Shown here: positions 19,298 to 25,755 of the stretch, in pieces
Layout of the letters: each line of letters opens with the position of its first letter
Position numbering within the stretch: the stretch's first letter is position 1
From: a virus
Direction: 5' to 3' (one strand)
Virus record (IMG/VR): IMGVR_UViG_3300042879_003907
Coordinates: 1-29,091 of that record
Length of the DNA: 29,091 nucleotides
The notes under the pieces: generated by a model
What the model was told of the DNA's origin: nothing
The model's input: the letters and a program-made list of their open reading frames with translations, nothing else
Databases searched by the model: none
Translations under genes and position numbers: made by a program

Positions 19298-19870
19298 CTA
19301 ATAAGACTCCTGGGAGTACAGCCATCCCGTACATAAGTATTTTACTACTCCTTTGGGTGGCATTATTCCTCTATGCACAAAGTCCCAAGTCGCAGGGAAA
19401 AAAATTAATTTTCCTTCTTCTGGTACAATTTTAGTACCATCAATGAACTCAGTTTCTCCTCCAGGTCCATTAACATCATTTAAATACCAGATAAAAGTTA
19501 TTTTTCTATCTCCATTTTGGTCTTTGCAGAAATCATGATGCCAACCATAATAACCCATACCACCAATTGTTCTTTGGATTTGATATCCAGTATCATTTAA
19601 ATTATAGTCTATGTAACTATGAAGATTATTTGAAAGATATTCTCTATATTCACGCAAACTTTCATTCAATGATTGATAAAAAATTTTGTCTTCTTCTTCC
19701 CATCCAGGTACTCTAGTTATTGCTATATCGTCGGATTTTTTTACAGAATCATTAAAACCACTCAAAGTTTGACCTTTGGCCTTTCTCAGATCTCTCTCGA
19801 ATTTGTAAATAACGTTTTTACAAAATTCACTAGTTAAAGCATTTTGTTTTTCCCATATAAATTTATTCAT
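19298..19870 (-). CDS. 2OG-Fe(II) oxygenase, prolyl-4-hydroxylase type
   Basis: A 190-residue single-domain oxygenase. The iron ligands are His111 and Asp113 (YYGWHHDF) and His166 (WDFVHRGIM). Between them lie ITFIWYLNDVNGPGGETEFI and EEGKLIFFPATW, typical of the P4H double-stranded beta helix. The usual 2-oxoglutarate-binding Arg or Lys is represented by Lys177 (VVKYLCTGWLY). It lies immediately upstream of the three tail-collar genes, so a virion protein is a plausible substrate. The ATG at 19870 overlaps the upstream gene stop by four bases (ATGA). Confidence 0.9.
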   Translation of the reverse strand: MNKFIWEKQNALTSEFCKNVIYKFERDLRKAKGQTLSGFNDSVKKSDDIAITRVPGWEEEDKIFYQSLNESLREYREYLSNNLHSYIDYNLNDTGYQIQRTIGGMGYYGWHHDFCKDQNGDRKITFIWYLNDVNGPGGETEFIDGTKIVPEEGKLIFFPATWDFVHRGIMPPKGVVKYLCTGWLYSQESY

Positions 19871-20064
19871 TCTCTTGGTTTTGGTTTGTTACACTCATTA
19901 CAATAATAGGAAAACCCAGACTTAAATGACTTTACAACCTGGAAATATTCTATACAAAGTGGTTTAACTTCACCACATTTACTGCACTTCCTTTTTGTAT
20001 AACTTACGCACTTTTTTGAGTTCTTTGAGTTCAGTTTTAATATTCTTGTAAGCAGTTTCAGCAT
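19867..20064 (-). CDS. Small zinc-ribbon protein
   Basis: A 65-residue basic protein. The C-terminal half holds two CxxC pairs, RKCSKCGEVKPL (28-31) and YYCNECNKP (55-58), that would bind one zinc ion. Such small zinc ribbons are frequent in phages and may bind nucleic acid. The only ATG in frame is at 20064, giving an 86-base overlap with the gene ending at 19979; the region before the first CxxC may be poorly conserved, so the true start is uncertain. Confidence 0.62.
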   Translation of the reverse strand: MLKLLTRILKLNSKNSKKCVSYTKRKCSKCGEVKPLCIEYFQVVKSFKSGFSYYCNECNKPKPRE

Positions 20065-20158
20065 CTATTCTTCCTCCCATTTCCATTGCACAAATAATAT
20101 CAACTCTTGTCCCAAAATGGGATAAAGCTTTTTCAAAAGTGTCTAAGTTTTCATACAT
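19979..20158 (-). CDS. Small hypothetical protein
   Basis: A 59-residue protein, MYENLDTFEKALSHFGTRVD then IICAMEMGGRIDAETAYKNI and a lysine-rich helix. The FGTRxDIICAMEMGxRI core is one I associate with small cyanophage proteins. The ATG at 20158 overlaps the upstream stop by eight bases; the frame runs nine codons further but inside the upstream gene. Function is unknown. Confidence 0.75.
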   Translation of the reverse strand: MYENLDTFEKALSHFGTRVDIICAMEMGGRIDAETAYKNIKTELKELKKVRKLYKKEVQ

Positions 20159-20408
20159 CGTAATTAATCCTACAGTGCTCTGCAATTATATCTATGCGGG
20201 CATCTAAAGAGTTCTCAAGACGATAGAGTTCATTTGTAGTTTCAATGTTTTCTTCTTCAAGTCTTTTAATATCTTCAAGTGCTCCTGAATATTTTTCTTC
20301 AAGTTGCCTGACCTTAATTTCTAAGTCAGACAACCTTTTGTAAACATCATCCATCGGAACTTCGTCCAACTTACCCCATTTCTTTTGAAACCAGTTTGCG
20401 TCTCTCAT
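20151..20408 (-). CDS. Coiled-coil hypothetical protein
   Basis: An 85-residue protein, MRDANWFQKKWGKLDEVPMD, followed by a long heptad region (about 22-75, DVYKRLSDLEIKVRQLEEKY onward) that should form a coiled coil. The MRDANWFQKKWGKL head recurs in cyanophages. It overlaps the upstream and downstream genes by four and eight bases, which points to coupled translation. It may be a small structural or scaffold protein; no function is known. Confidence 0.8.
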   Translation of the reverse strand: MRDANWFQKKWGKLDEVPMDDVYKRLSDLEIKVRQLEEKYSGALEDIKRLEEENIETTNELYRLENSLDARIDIIAEHCRINYDV

Positions 20409-20605
20409 AATACTCCCACTTCTTTAAGATATCTTCTATAAGCCATAAACCTACCCAGTGATGGTTGTCCCGGTATAGGTCCTAAACTATTACAAATTTC
20501 ACAATAACATAACCAATCATACCATGGGGTTGTTGGATCCAGTGTTGGGCAAGGGCTTGTTTGCGTGTAATTCTTTAAGGAGGAAAATAAGTTCTGGAGT
20601 TTCAT
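20405..20605 (-). CDS. Small hypothetical protein in an overlapping gene nest
   Basis: A 66-residue protein, MKLQNLFSSLKNYTQTSPCP then TTPWYDWLCYCEICNSLGPI, PGQPSLGRFMAYRRYLKEVG. The C-terminal half looks well structured, with CYCEIC cysteines that could bind a metal. The start at 20605 gives an 89-base overlap with the gene ending at 20517, and no later in-frame ATG comes before the conserved-looking part. Start is therefore uncertain, but the reading frame is likely real. Confidence 0.65.
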   Translation of the reverse strand: MKLQNLFSSLKNYTQTSPCPTLDPTTPWYDWLCYCEICNSLGPIPGQPSLGRFMAYRRYLKEVGVL

Positions 20606-20669
20606 TCCATTCCCACACTTGAGTGTGTGCAGGATCCTTCTTTTGAATCGTGTAAGTTCTCTTGTTCAT
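20517..20669 (-). CDS. Small hypothetical protein in an overlapping gene nest
   Basis: A 50-residue protein, MNKRTYTIQKKDPAHTQVWE then WNETPELIFLLKELHANKPL. The pattern KKDPAHTQVWEW-ETPEL is one I associate with short cyanophage proteins. Chosen start is the ATG at 20669. It overlaps the genes on both sides, by 68 and 89 bases, in different frames, so a dual-coding stretch is implied. Confidence 0.62.
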   Translation of the reverse strand: MNKRTYTIQKKDPAHTQVWEWNETPELIFLLKELHANKPLPNTGSNNPMV

Positions 20670-20835
20670 TTTGATGTTCTGTCTGTGATTTGCGATAACT
20701 TTCAATTATATACTTTTTTAAAAGAATATAATAAATTTTGTGAGCAGGCCAATCATTGTCTGGATATAACGAAGATGCAATGGCTTGTTTCCATAATGCT
20801 TTTAATTGAGTATCAGAAATTAATGATTCGGACAT
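20602..20835 (-). CDS. Hypothetical protein, first gene of the nest
   Basis: A 77-residue protein, MSESLISDTQLKALWKQAIA then LYPDNDWPAHKIYYILLKKY and a polar C-terminal third. The first 50 residues look like a folded helical domain; the tail (about 52-77) is encoded by bases also used by the next gene. It is the first gene after the promoter at 20876-20904, with a leader of about 34 bases. Function is unknown. Confidence 0.72.
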   Translation of the reverse strand: MSESLISDTQLKALWKQAIASSLYPDNDWPAHKIYYILLKKYIIESYRKSQTEHQNEQENLHDSKEGSCTHSSVGME

Positions 20836-20849
20836 ATGGGTAATTTAAT

Positions 20850-20901
20850 GAAAAAACATTTTATTATTTTTACATATTATATATCATAACATGTAAAATG
20901 T
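20850..20901 (-). terminator. AT-rich terminator after the radical SAM gene
   Basis: On the minus strand ACATTTTA (20901-20894) pairs with TAAAATGT (20863-20856), with further pairing inside, followed by a run of six T (20855-20850). The stem is all A-T apart from two G-C pairs, so it is weaker than the terminator at 3146. It begins three bases after the stop of the radical SAM gene. Confidence 0.6.
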
Positions 20902-20904
20902 CTA
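20876..20904 (-). promoter_or_regulatory. Sigma70-type promoter inside the terminator
   Basis: On the minus strand TAGACA (20904-20899) is separated by 17 bases from TATAAT (20881-20876). The -35 lies directly after the radical SAM stop and shares bases with the terminator stem. Predicted start is near 20869, so new transcripts lack the upstream arm of the hairpin and should not be terminated. Confidence 0.65.
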
Positions 20905-22212
20905 CTATTCCCATAATTCACATAGTTCAGGAAAAGTTTCTTTAGTATTTTCATTTCTAATAAGATCCAAGTAATTTGTATAAGAAATAAACTCAGATCT
21001 TAATTTTGAATAATCATTTTCATCTTTCAAATACATTAAAACGGATATCCAATCATTTAAAGTTTGTTCCGATCTTTCAGTTTTATTTTCAATATTGGGA
21101 ATCAAAAAATCTTTAATATGATTTTTTATTTTTTCGGAAACTTTTATTTTTAAAGTTTTGGGCAAAATCTTTAAAGATAAACATTCGGGTTCTATTACAT
21201 GCAAAATTTGAAAATCATTAACATCATCAATTAATTTAAGATTAAATAATTCTTGATGTAAATCGACAATGTGTAAACAATTTAAAGCTTGAATTGTAGC
21301 ATGGTAATAGATATTGGCTTGAGGTACTTTTTCTTTTAATTCAATAACATTTGATATAAATTTATCCCAGTTAAATCCACTTCTAATTAATTCACCCCTT
21401 TCACCAATACCATCAACACTAACATTTATTGTTAGATTATCAAGTCTTTTCCAAATATCAAAAATAGAAACTTTTTTATAGTGAATTACACTCAAATTTG
21501 TATGATATATTAAATGTGGCTTTTTATTTTTATTCTTAATAATTTTTTTTAAAATTTTATAATGATGATCACATAATATTGGCTCACCTCCACTGAAATT
21601 AATTTCTTCTGCGTTTTCAAGTACAGAATCTAATTGAGATAAAATTAAATCAATATTAATATCCGGTAAAGATAAATCAATATTTTGATATTTTTTTACT
21701 TCTTGAGCCCAACTTGTACTAAAATTCCAATTACACATTCTACATTTAAAATTGCACTTACTAGACAATTGTAAATGAAAAGAAATTGGATTAAATTCTT
21801 TTAAAGATCCATCTTTATTAGTTAATTCATTTACTTTATAAGATTGTAGATCAAATGTATCATTATAATTTTTTCTCAATGACCAAGCATTTTTTTCCTC
21901 GCATTCATAACATTGGGAACAAACACTTGACTTTACGCCATTTAACATGTTTAATCTCAATTGATTAAATTCGGAACTATTCCATAAATTTTTTATGGAA
22001 TCTTCATATACTGAAGGAAAAGTTCCTATTACATAATTTGTTGGTTTAAGAAATTTTAATTCTTCCTCGCTTTTATCAGTAGTAGAAAATTCTTGATCCC
22101 ATTTATCGTCAGTTTTAGCCCAACAACATGGATCTAAAACACCAGAAGTTCCAATACTCAAATGAACCCATGGAGCCAAACAAATTACGCCATTATCTTT
22201 TGATTTATCCAT
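20905..22212 (-). CDS. Radical SAM protein with N-terminal cysteine (twitch-like) region
   Basis: A 435-residue protein. The radical SAM cluster motif CNFKCRMC (Cx3Cx2C) is at 153-160, followed by SGGEP at 207-211 for SAM binding and NVSVDGIG. The N-terminal part has CLAPWVHLSI (Cys11), DPCC (29-30) and CSQCYEC (98-104), resembling the SPASM/twitch cysteine region that binds an auxiliary cluster, here placed before the core. Family members often modify peptides or small substrates; the substrate here is unknown. Similar proteins occur in several T4-like cyanophages. The ATG at 22212 is preferred; one residue pair upstream would need TTG. It is strongly AT-rich and ends at a terminator. Confidence 0.88.
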   Translation of the reverse strand: MDKSKDNGVICLAPWVHLSIGTSGVLDPCCWAKTDDKWDQEFSTTDKSEEELKFLKPTNYVIGTFPSVYEDSIKNLWNSSEFNQLRLNMLNGVKSSVCSQCYECEEKNAWSLRKNYNDTFDLQSYKVNELTNKDGSLKEFNPISFHLQLSSKCNFKCRMCNWNFSTSWAQEVKKYQNIDLSLPDINIDLILSQLDSVLENAEEINFSGGEPILCDHHYKILKKIIKNKNKKPHLIYHTNLSVIHYKKVSIFDIWKRLDNLTINVSVDGIGERGELIRSGFNWDKFISNVIELKEKVPQANIYYHATIQALNCLHIVDLHQELFNLKLIDDVNDFQILHVIEPECLSLKILPKTLKIKVSEKIKNHIKDFLIPNIENKTERSEQTLNDWISVLMYLKDENDYSKLRSEFISYTNYLDLIRNENTKETFPELCELWE

Positions 22213-22265
22213 CGGCAATTATCTCTCTGGGTTATTTAAGATCGATTAGAACTATTATATTTGGT

Positions 22266-22520
22266 TCAAACTTCGGGAAGTTGAGGTTTATCTTTTTCAA
22301 GAATTTCAATGTAGATGATTGGAGAAGACTTATCCCAATGTCTAATTACTCCTGCTATGATAAAACAATTAGTAACCAAGTAAGTAGTAAAAATAAAGGT
22401 ACGTATCCAAGCAATAGTATCGGATTCTCTATCACATTTAGATGCCTTTTCCCCAAGTGCTTTAGCCCACCATCTCCATATTGTTTTGTTCTTCGTGAAT
22501 TGATTCTCTAGATTTGACAT
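22266..22520 (-). CDS. Small membrane protein
   Basis: An 84-residue protein with one transmembrane helix at about 38-58 (WIRTFIFTTYLVTNCFIIAG). The N-terminal WRWWAKALGEKA segment is amphipathic. The WRWWAxALGEKAxxCD and RTFIFxTYLVTN pattern recurs in cyanophages. The start overlaps the upstream gene by 59 bases. It would be an inner-membrane protein of unknown role expressed with the small-gene cassette from 23130. Confidence 0.8.
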   Translation of the reverse strand: MSNLENQFTKNKTIWRWWAKALGEKASKCDRESDTIAWIRTFIFTTYLVTNCFIIAGVIRHWDKSSPIIYIEILEKDKPQLPEV

Positions 22521-22719
22521 ACTCTAACTCTTTCCATTGGTTACAATAACATAAAACTAATAGTCTTTCATTACGATGAAGATAACATGCTTGATAATTT
22601 AGAGAATCTTTTGGTCTCACATTAATTTCGATTGTAATATACTCCTTGTTTTTAAAATAAACCCAACCTTCAATTCCTTTTGTCCAATTGACATAATCAT
22701 TGACTTTGGGTTCATACAT
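22462..22719 (-). CDS. Conserved small cyanophage protein
   Basis: An 85-residue protein, MYEPKVNDYVNWTKGIEGWV then KEYITIEINVRPK, CYLHRNERLLVLCY and a polar tail. The pattern of a short beta-barrel-like VNDYVxW...GWVYFKxKEYITIE recalls an SH3-like or beta-barrel fold. Start shares one base with the upstream stop. Its C-terminus overlaps the membrane protein gene by 59 bases. Function is unknown. Confidence 0.78.
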   Translation of the reverse strand: MYEPKVNDYVNWTKGIEGWVYFKNKEYITIEINVRPKDSLNYQACYLHRNERLLVLCYCNQWKELEYVKSRESIHEEQNNMEMVG

Positions 22720-22931
22720 TAGAGTTTACCTCCGACTACACCTTCATATTTAACTTCACTTTTAGCAAATCCTTCCTGTTTATGTTTTAGATACCAACGA
22801 GTTGCAGAGATACATCCATCTTCAAGCAAAGAAGTAATAATTCTATTACCTTCTTTATCATAAGATACCCAAGTACCCCACCGTTGTTCTTCCACTCGGA
22901 AACAATCATCAATCCAGTTATGTTCAATCAT
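22719..22931 (-). CDS. Conserved small cyanophage protein
   Basis: A 70-residue protein, MIEHNWIDDCFRVEEQRWGT then ISATRWYLKHKQEGFAKSEV and the terminal VVGGKL. The ITSL...TRWYLKxKQEG and GGKL end are familiar from cyanophage small proteins. The ATG overlaps the upstream TGA by eight bases (ATGATTGA), and its stop overlaps the next ATG by one, so the three genes are tightly coupled. Function is unknown. Confidence 0.8.
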   Translation of the reverse strand: MIEHNWIDDCFRVEEQRWGTWVSYDKEGNRIITSLLEDGCISATRWYLKHKQEGFAKSEVKYEGVVGGKL

Positions 22932-23103
22932 CAGATTTAATAGTCAAAGTATAATCTTTCTTTTTGAGTTTATGTTTTTGAATGAATTTGTCTACATGAA
23001 CTTGACATTCAAACCAACAAACTCTATTTTCTTTTCCTTCCTTTAAATCAAGACGAAAAGGAAACGTTGAATAAGGAAACTTTTCCGTTGTCGAAATAAC
23101 CAT
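22924..23103 (-). CDS. Small hypothetical protein, first of a cassette
   Basis: A 59-residue protein, MVISTTEKFPYSTFPFRLDL then KENRVCWFECQVHVDKFIQK and KKKDYTLTIKSDD. The RLDLKEGKENRVCWFEC beta-strand region and the lysine-rich helix suggest a small mixed fold. A consensus promoter lies 26 bases upstream, giving a 20-base leader without a clear Shine-Dalgarno site. It overlaps the next gene by eight bases. Function is unknown. Confidence 0.78.
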   Translation of the reverse strand: MVISTTEKFPYSTFPFRLDLKEGKENRVCWFECQVHVDKFIQKHKLKKKDYTLTIKSDD

Positions 23104-23129
23104 GATTAAGTGGATCGTTCTCGTCTTTG

Positions 23130-23158
23130 AGTATACACGAGATTGAACGGTCAGTCAA
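23130..23158 (-). promoter_or_regulatory. Strong sigma70-type promoter
   Basis: On the minus strand TTGACT (23158-23153), 17 bases, TATACT (23135-23130). Predicted start near 23123. It drives the cassette 23103 to 22266 and perhaps the radical SAM gene. The region 23104-23171 holds no gene. Confidence 0.82.
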
Positions 23159-23171
23159 GTATCTCAATTTA

Positions 23172-23357
23172 CTAGTCGTAAAGATTTTGTTCTTGTTGTA
23201 TTCTATCTAAGTAGTGATAGATAGTTTCCTTTGAGTATTGAAACTCTTCAAATCGTTGTGGTTTGTTTTTTTCCATCTTGGTGAGCATATTCACCCAATC
23301 ATAGTGACTGTTCACTACCCATCCATAATGATAATCACATAATAGTTTGGACATCAT
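23172..23357 (-). CDS. Small hypothetical protein
   Basis: A 61-residue protein, MMSKLLCDYHYGWVVNSHYD then MLTKMEKNKPQRFEEFQYSK and a helical end. It is aromatic-rich and probably soluble. Its start overlaps the upstream stop by four bases (ATGA); a second ATG is the next codon. It is the last gene of the cassette that begins at 24491. Function is unknown. Confidence 0.72.
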   Translation of the reverse strand: MMSKLLCDYHYGWVVNSHYDWVNMLTKMEKNKPQRFEEFQYSKETIYHYLDRIQQEQNLYD

Positions 23358-23641
23358 TCAAACTTTTCAGGTTTGTTTCTCTTGTCTACAGGACCTAATT
23401 GATCCTCAATACAAGCAACAGAAATAGAAATGGACTTAGTTGCTTCTGCCATTTCACGATATCCCAGACCAACATAAATCTGACCACCAACTACAGCAAT
23501 TGCCATAATGCCCCAAAAGATATAATACCATTTAGACTTAACTTGATGCTGTTTTTTTAGTTCATCAAGTTCTTCATGAATATCTTGGTGATGAAATCTC
23601 AAAGGTTTTTGAATTAGGGCCTTGAGTTTTTTGTTTTTCAT
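23354..23641 (-). CDS. Small membrane protein
   Basis: A 95-residue protein. Residues 1-36 are charged (HHQDIHEELDELKKQHQVKS), residues 38-58 form a transmembrane helix (WYYIFWGIMAIAVVGGQIYV), and the C-terminal part (AEATKSISISVACIEDQLGP) is soluble. One cysteine lies in this tail. It would sit in the host inner membrane. Overlaps of four bases at both ends show coupling with the neighbours. Function is unknown. Confidence 0.78.
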   Translation of the reverse strand: MKNKKLKALIQKPLRFHHQDIHEELDELKKQHQVKSKWYYIFWGIMAIAVVGGQIYVGLGYREMAEATKSISISVACIEDQLGPVDKRNKPEKFE

Positions 23642-23781
23642 TTGAATACTACAGTGACTCCGATAACTTTTGCATTTGGATTTCTTGCAAGAGCAGTTTC
23701 TCTTGCATCTTCGTAATCTTTGGCTTCCACAATCTCATCAAAGACCTTACCAGAAACATATAATTGCACTTTACATCTCAT
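23638..23781 (-). CDS. Small beta-rich hypothetical protein
   Basis: A 47-residue protein, MRCKVQLYVSGKVFDEIVEA then YEDARETALARNPNAKVIGV. A beta-alpha-beta pattern: strand VQLYVSG, helix around AKDYEDARETALAR, strand KVIGVTVVF. This fold recurs in cyanophage short proteins and resembles a small DNA- or protein-binding module, but function is unknown. Its TGA overlaps the next ATG by four bases. Confidence 0.78.
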   Translation of the reverse strand: MRCKVQLYVSGKVFDEIVEAKDYEDARETALARNPNAKVIGVTVVFK

Positions 23782-23807
23782 AATAATGTCCCTATCGTAA
23801 CTATTAT

Positions 23808-24074
23808 TCATTTATTTGGCAAATACACATCACTCATTGTATGTATGACTGGACGTTCTTCAGCAGGAAAGACCGTCTTACATTCTGGACATTTCCAATA
23901 TTCCATTTTCCACGTTTCTAGGTTTCTTCCACCCAATAGTTTGGAATGAAAAGCTCCAGATTCACAAGTAAACTTGAGAGGGTCAGAAATCTCTGCATCT
24001 ACAAGATTACATCTACAGGAAGGGCAGTTTCGCCAAGAAGTTGGTTTTTGCATGTATCTAAATGTGAGTCCCAT
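23808..24074 (-). CDS. Zinc-ribbon protein with two CxxC pairs
   Basis: An 88-residue protein with CPSCRCN (17-22) and CPEC (62-65), plus Cys37 in KFTCESGAFHSKLL. The two CxxC pairs could bind zinc. The repeated W residues (LETWKMEYWKCPEC) suggest a folded single domain. The ATG at 24074 shares one base with the upstream stop (TAATG). It may act on nucleic acid, as many phage zinc ribbons do; no direct evidence. Confidence 0.75.
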   Translation of the reverse strand: MGLTFRYMQKPTSWRNCPSCRCNLVDAEISDPLKFTCESGAFHSKLLGGRNLETWKMEYWKCPECKTVFPAEERPVIHTMSDVYLPNK

Positions 24075-24250
24075 TATTTTTCACCAGACCACTTATTCCA
24101 ACGAGATCCTTTCATTTTAAGACACATCAGAATAGTTTCATGTTCTCGATTGTATAGATTCCAATCACCTTTAACTTTTGCATTATGTCTACGTTGGTGA
24201 GCACAACACCAAACATTAAAATAAATTTTAGATTTTTCAGAAAGAGCCAT
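24074..24250 (-). CDS. Small basic hypothetical protein
   Basis: A 58-residue basic protein, MALSEKSKIYFNVWCCAHQR then RHNAKVKGDWNLYNREHETI, ending RWNKWSGEK. It has adjacent cysteines followed by histidines (CCAHQRRH) that could bind a metal, though no full motif is seen. It starts inside the end of the upstream gene (14-base overlap) and is coupled to the zinc-ribbon gene. Function is unknown. Confidence 0.72.
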   Translation of the reverse strand: MALSEKSKIYFNVWCCAHQRRHNAKVKGDWNLYNREHETILMCLKMKGSRWNKWSGEK

Positions 24251-24491
24251 TACCTAATCTTTCAAAACAAACGCTGTTAAATTTACCTTCTACACCACGA
24301 AGAATCAATTTAGTATGAGATGATTTTATAATAAGTTGTTGAACATAGTATACTCCACCATGAACAAGAAGTTCTTCTGGATCAGTATTATTTCCCCAAT
24401 TAACTTGTTCTTTTGTGCAACCTACAAATTTTACATAGTCTCCTTCACGAATGCCTTCATAGGAAAACTTAGATTTACGAAAATCTTTCAT
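24237..24491 (-). CDS. Small beta-barrel-like hypothetical protein
   Basis: An 84-residue protein, MKDFRKSKFSYEGIREGDYV then KFVGCTKEQVNWGNNTDPEE and YVQQLIIKSSHTKLILRGVE. The REGDYVKFVG...KLILRGVEGKFNSVCFE alternation suggests a KOW/SH3-like small barrel. I chose the ATG at 24491; the longer frame would need TTG. It is first in its cassette, about 30 bases after the predicted start of the promoter at 24528-24556, without a clear Shine-Dalgarno site. Confidence 0.75.
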   Translation of the reverse strand: MKDFRKSKFSYEGIREGDYVKFVGCTKEQVNWGNNTDPEELLVHGGVYYVQQLIIKSSHTKLILRGVEGKFNSVCFERLGNGSF

Positions 24492-24527
24492 TTTTTGCAA
24501 GGGGGGTAATTTAAATCTATCTCTACT

Positions 24528-24556
24528 ATAATAGTTCAGTTATTTATGGTTGTCAA
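24528..24556 (-). promoter_or_regulatory. Strong sigma70-type promoter
   Basis: On the minus strand a perfect -35 TTGACA (24556-24551), 17 bases, then TATTAT (24533-24528). The -35 lies in the last codons of the amidinotransferase gene. Predicted start near 24521; it drives the cassette 24491 to 23172. Confidence 0.82.
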
Positions 24557-25518
24557 TGATCCCTCTCAATATCTAAAGTAATACAATGAAAAAATCCAGA
24601 AAGGGTTCTACCATGTCGCACAGGAAGCATTACAGATTCAATACCGTATTTTTCTAATTCTCTCCTAGTTTCATCTTGATGTTCTTCCAATACAACTAAA
24701 TTTGGATTAATACTCACAAGATTTAAATTACCCCAAGGAGAAGAATTATTATAACCAGGATAATAACCAATATCTACTGGTTCCGGAGCATAGATTATAT
24801 CCCATGTATTAAAAGGGTACGGGAGTACATCCCTAGACTTAACTCTAGAAGGATTTACCATCATCAATCCTTCTCTCAAAAATGCAATAGTACTATCAAT
24901 ATGGACATAACTATAAACACCCTGAAGTAAGTGAACTTTAACTTCGGGACCAACTAGAGATTGAAGTAATTCTGCACCCTTCAAATTACCAGTATTGGAT
25001 ACAAGATATAAAAGGTCATCATTGGCTTTAATGACGTTTGCTGCATCAAAAGCAGGAGAAGATTCTGTCAAGGAAAGAACGTCTTTATTACTTAAACAAT
25101 TTTCATTATATAATTCATCTTCTCCAGAACAAGGAATATGAATTAAATTTTTTAAGTGATGTGCGTATGATTTCCAATTATTTTTTCTGGAACGTAAAGG
25201 CATTGGAGTTGCAATAGAAATATTCCCATGAGTAAAAATACAATCTCTAGGGCAGTAGTTATAATAATCAGTATCTTCTCTATTTGGTCGTACTACTTCT
25301 ATTCCTTGACTTTTCAAAAATTCTACAAAAATTTCTAAATCTTCATTAGCTTCTTGAATTACTTGAGTTGGATATGGTCCACTAACTATATCCGACACAT
25401 CTTGTTTGTCGGCATAATTAATAAACCTCAAAGATCTATCCATTTTTGGAACTCTAGCGTAATCTGCAACCCCCACAACGACCTTTTTTAATGGGTCCCA
25501 TTCGTTTAGACTACTCAT
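24553..25518 (-). CDS. Amidinotransferase family enzyme
   Basis: A 321-residue protein of the arginine-modifying pentein superfamily. Catalytic features: CPRDCIFTHGN (89-99, PRD turn), FDAAN (157-161), HIDST (206-210, catalytic His206) and GFFHC at the end (Cys312, nucleophile), followed by ITLDIER. This order (PRD, FDAAN, HxD, HC) matches glycine/inosamine amidinotransferases, which move an amidino group from arginine to an amine; hydrolytic arginine deiminases are the alternative. The N-terminus MSSLNEWDPLKKVVVGVADY is also typical. It could make a guanidino compound or modify an amino-sugar; the substrate is not visible. It overlaps the upstream gene by four bases. Confidence 0.88.
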   Translation of the reverse strand: MSSLNEWDPLKKVVVGVADYARVPKMDRSLRFINYADKQDVSDIVSGPYPTQVIQEANEDLEIFVEFLKSQGIEVVRPNREDTDYYNYCPRDCIFTHGNISIATPMPLRSRKNNWKSYAHHLKNLIHIPCSGEDELYNENCLSNKDVLSLTESSPAFDAANVIKANDDLLYLVSNTGNLKGAELLQSLVGPEVKVHLLQGVYSYVHIDSTIAFLREGLMMVNPSRVKSRDVLPYPFNTWDIIYAPEPVDIGYYPGYNNSSPWGNLNLVSINPNLVVLEEHQDETRRELEKYGIESVMLPVRHGRTLSGFFHCITLDIERDH

Positions 25519-25754
25519 TGTTTATTTTTAAATAATTCCTTTTCAAGTTCTTTAGCCATTTTTAAAGCTCTCCTCCACATTAAGTATTTTACAATTGGAT
25601 TGCGAGGATTATTTAATAACCACCATTTGGTTTTTTCATATTGGAACTTTATAAGATCAGAAACATAATAAACTGATCTTGAAATACTATCATCTGTCGT
25701 AATAAAATATACAGTTACTACAAATAAAAAAAACCAAATATAGTAGTATTGCAT
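25515..25754 (-). CDS. Small membrane protein before the amidinotransferase
   Basis: A 79-residue protein with an N-terminal transmembrane helix at 3-19 (YYYIWFFLFVVTVYFIT), then a basic soluble part with FQYEKTKWWLLNNPRNPIVK and a Lys/Glu-rich helical tail. Topology is probably a signal anchor. It overlaps the amidinotransferase ATG by four bases, so the two are co-translated; it may tether that enzyme or have a separate role. Confidence 0.75.
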   Translation of the reverse strand: MQYYYIWFFLFVVTVYFITTDDSISRSVYYVSDLIKFQYEKTKWWLLNNPRNPIVKYLMWRRALKMAKELEKELFKNKQ

Positions 25755-25755
25755 T

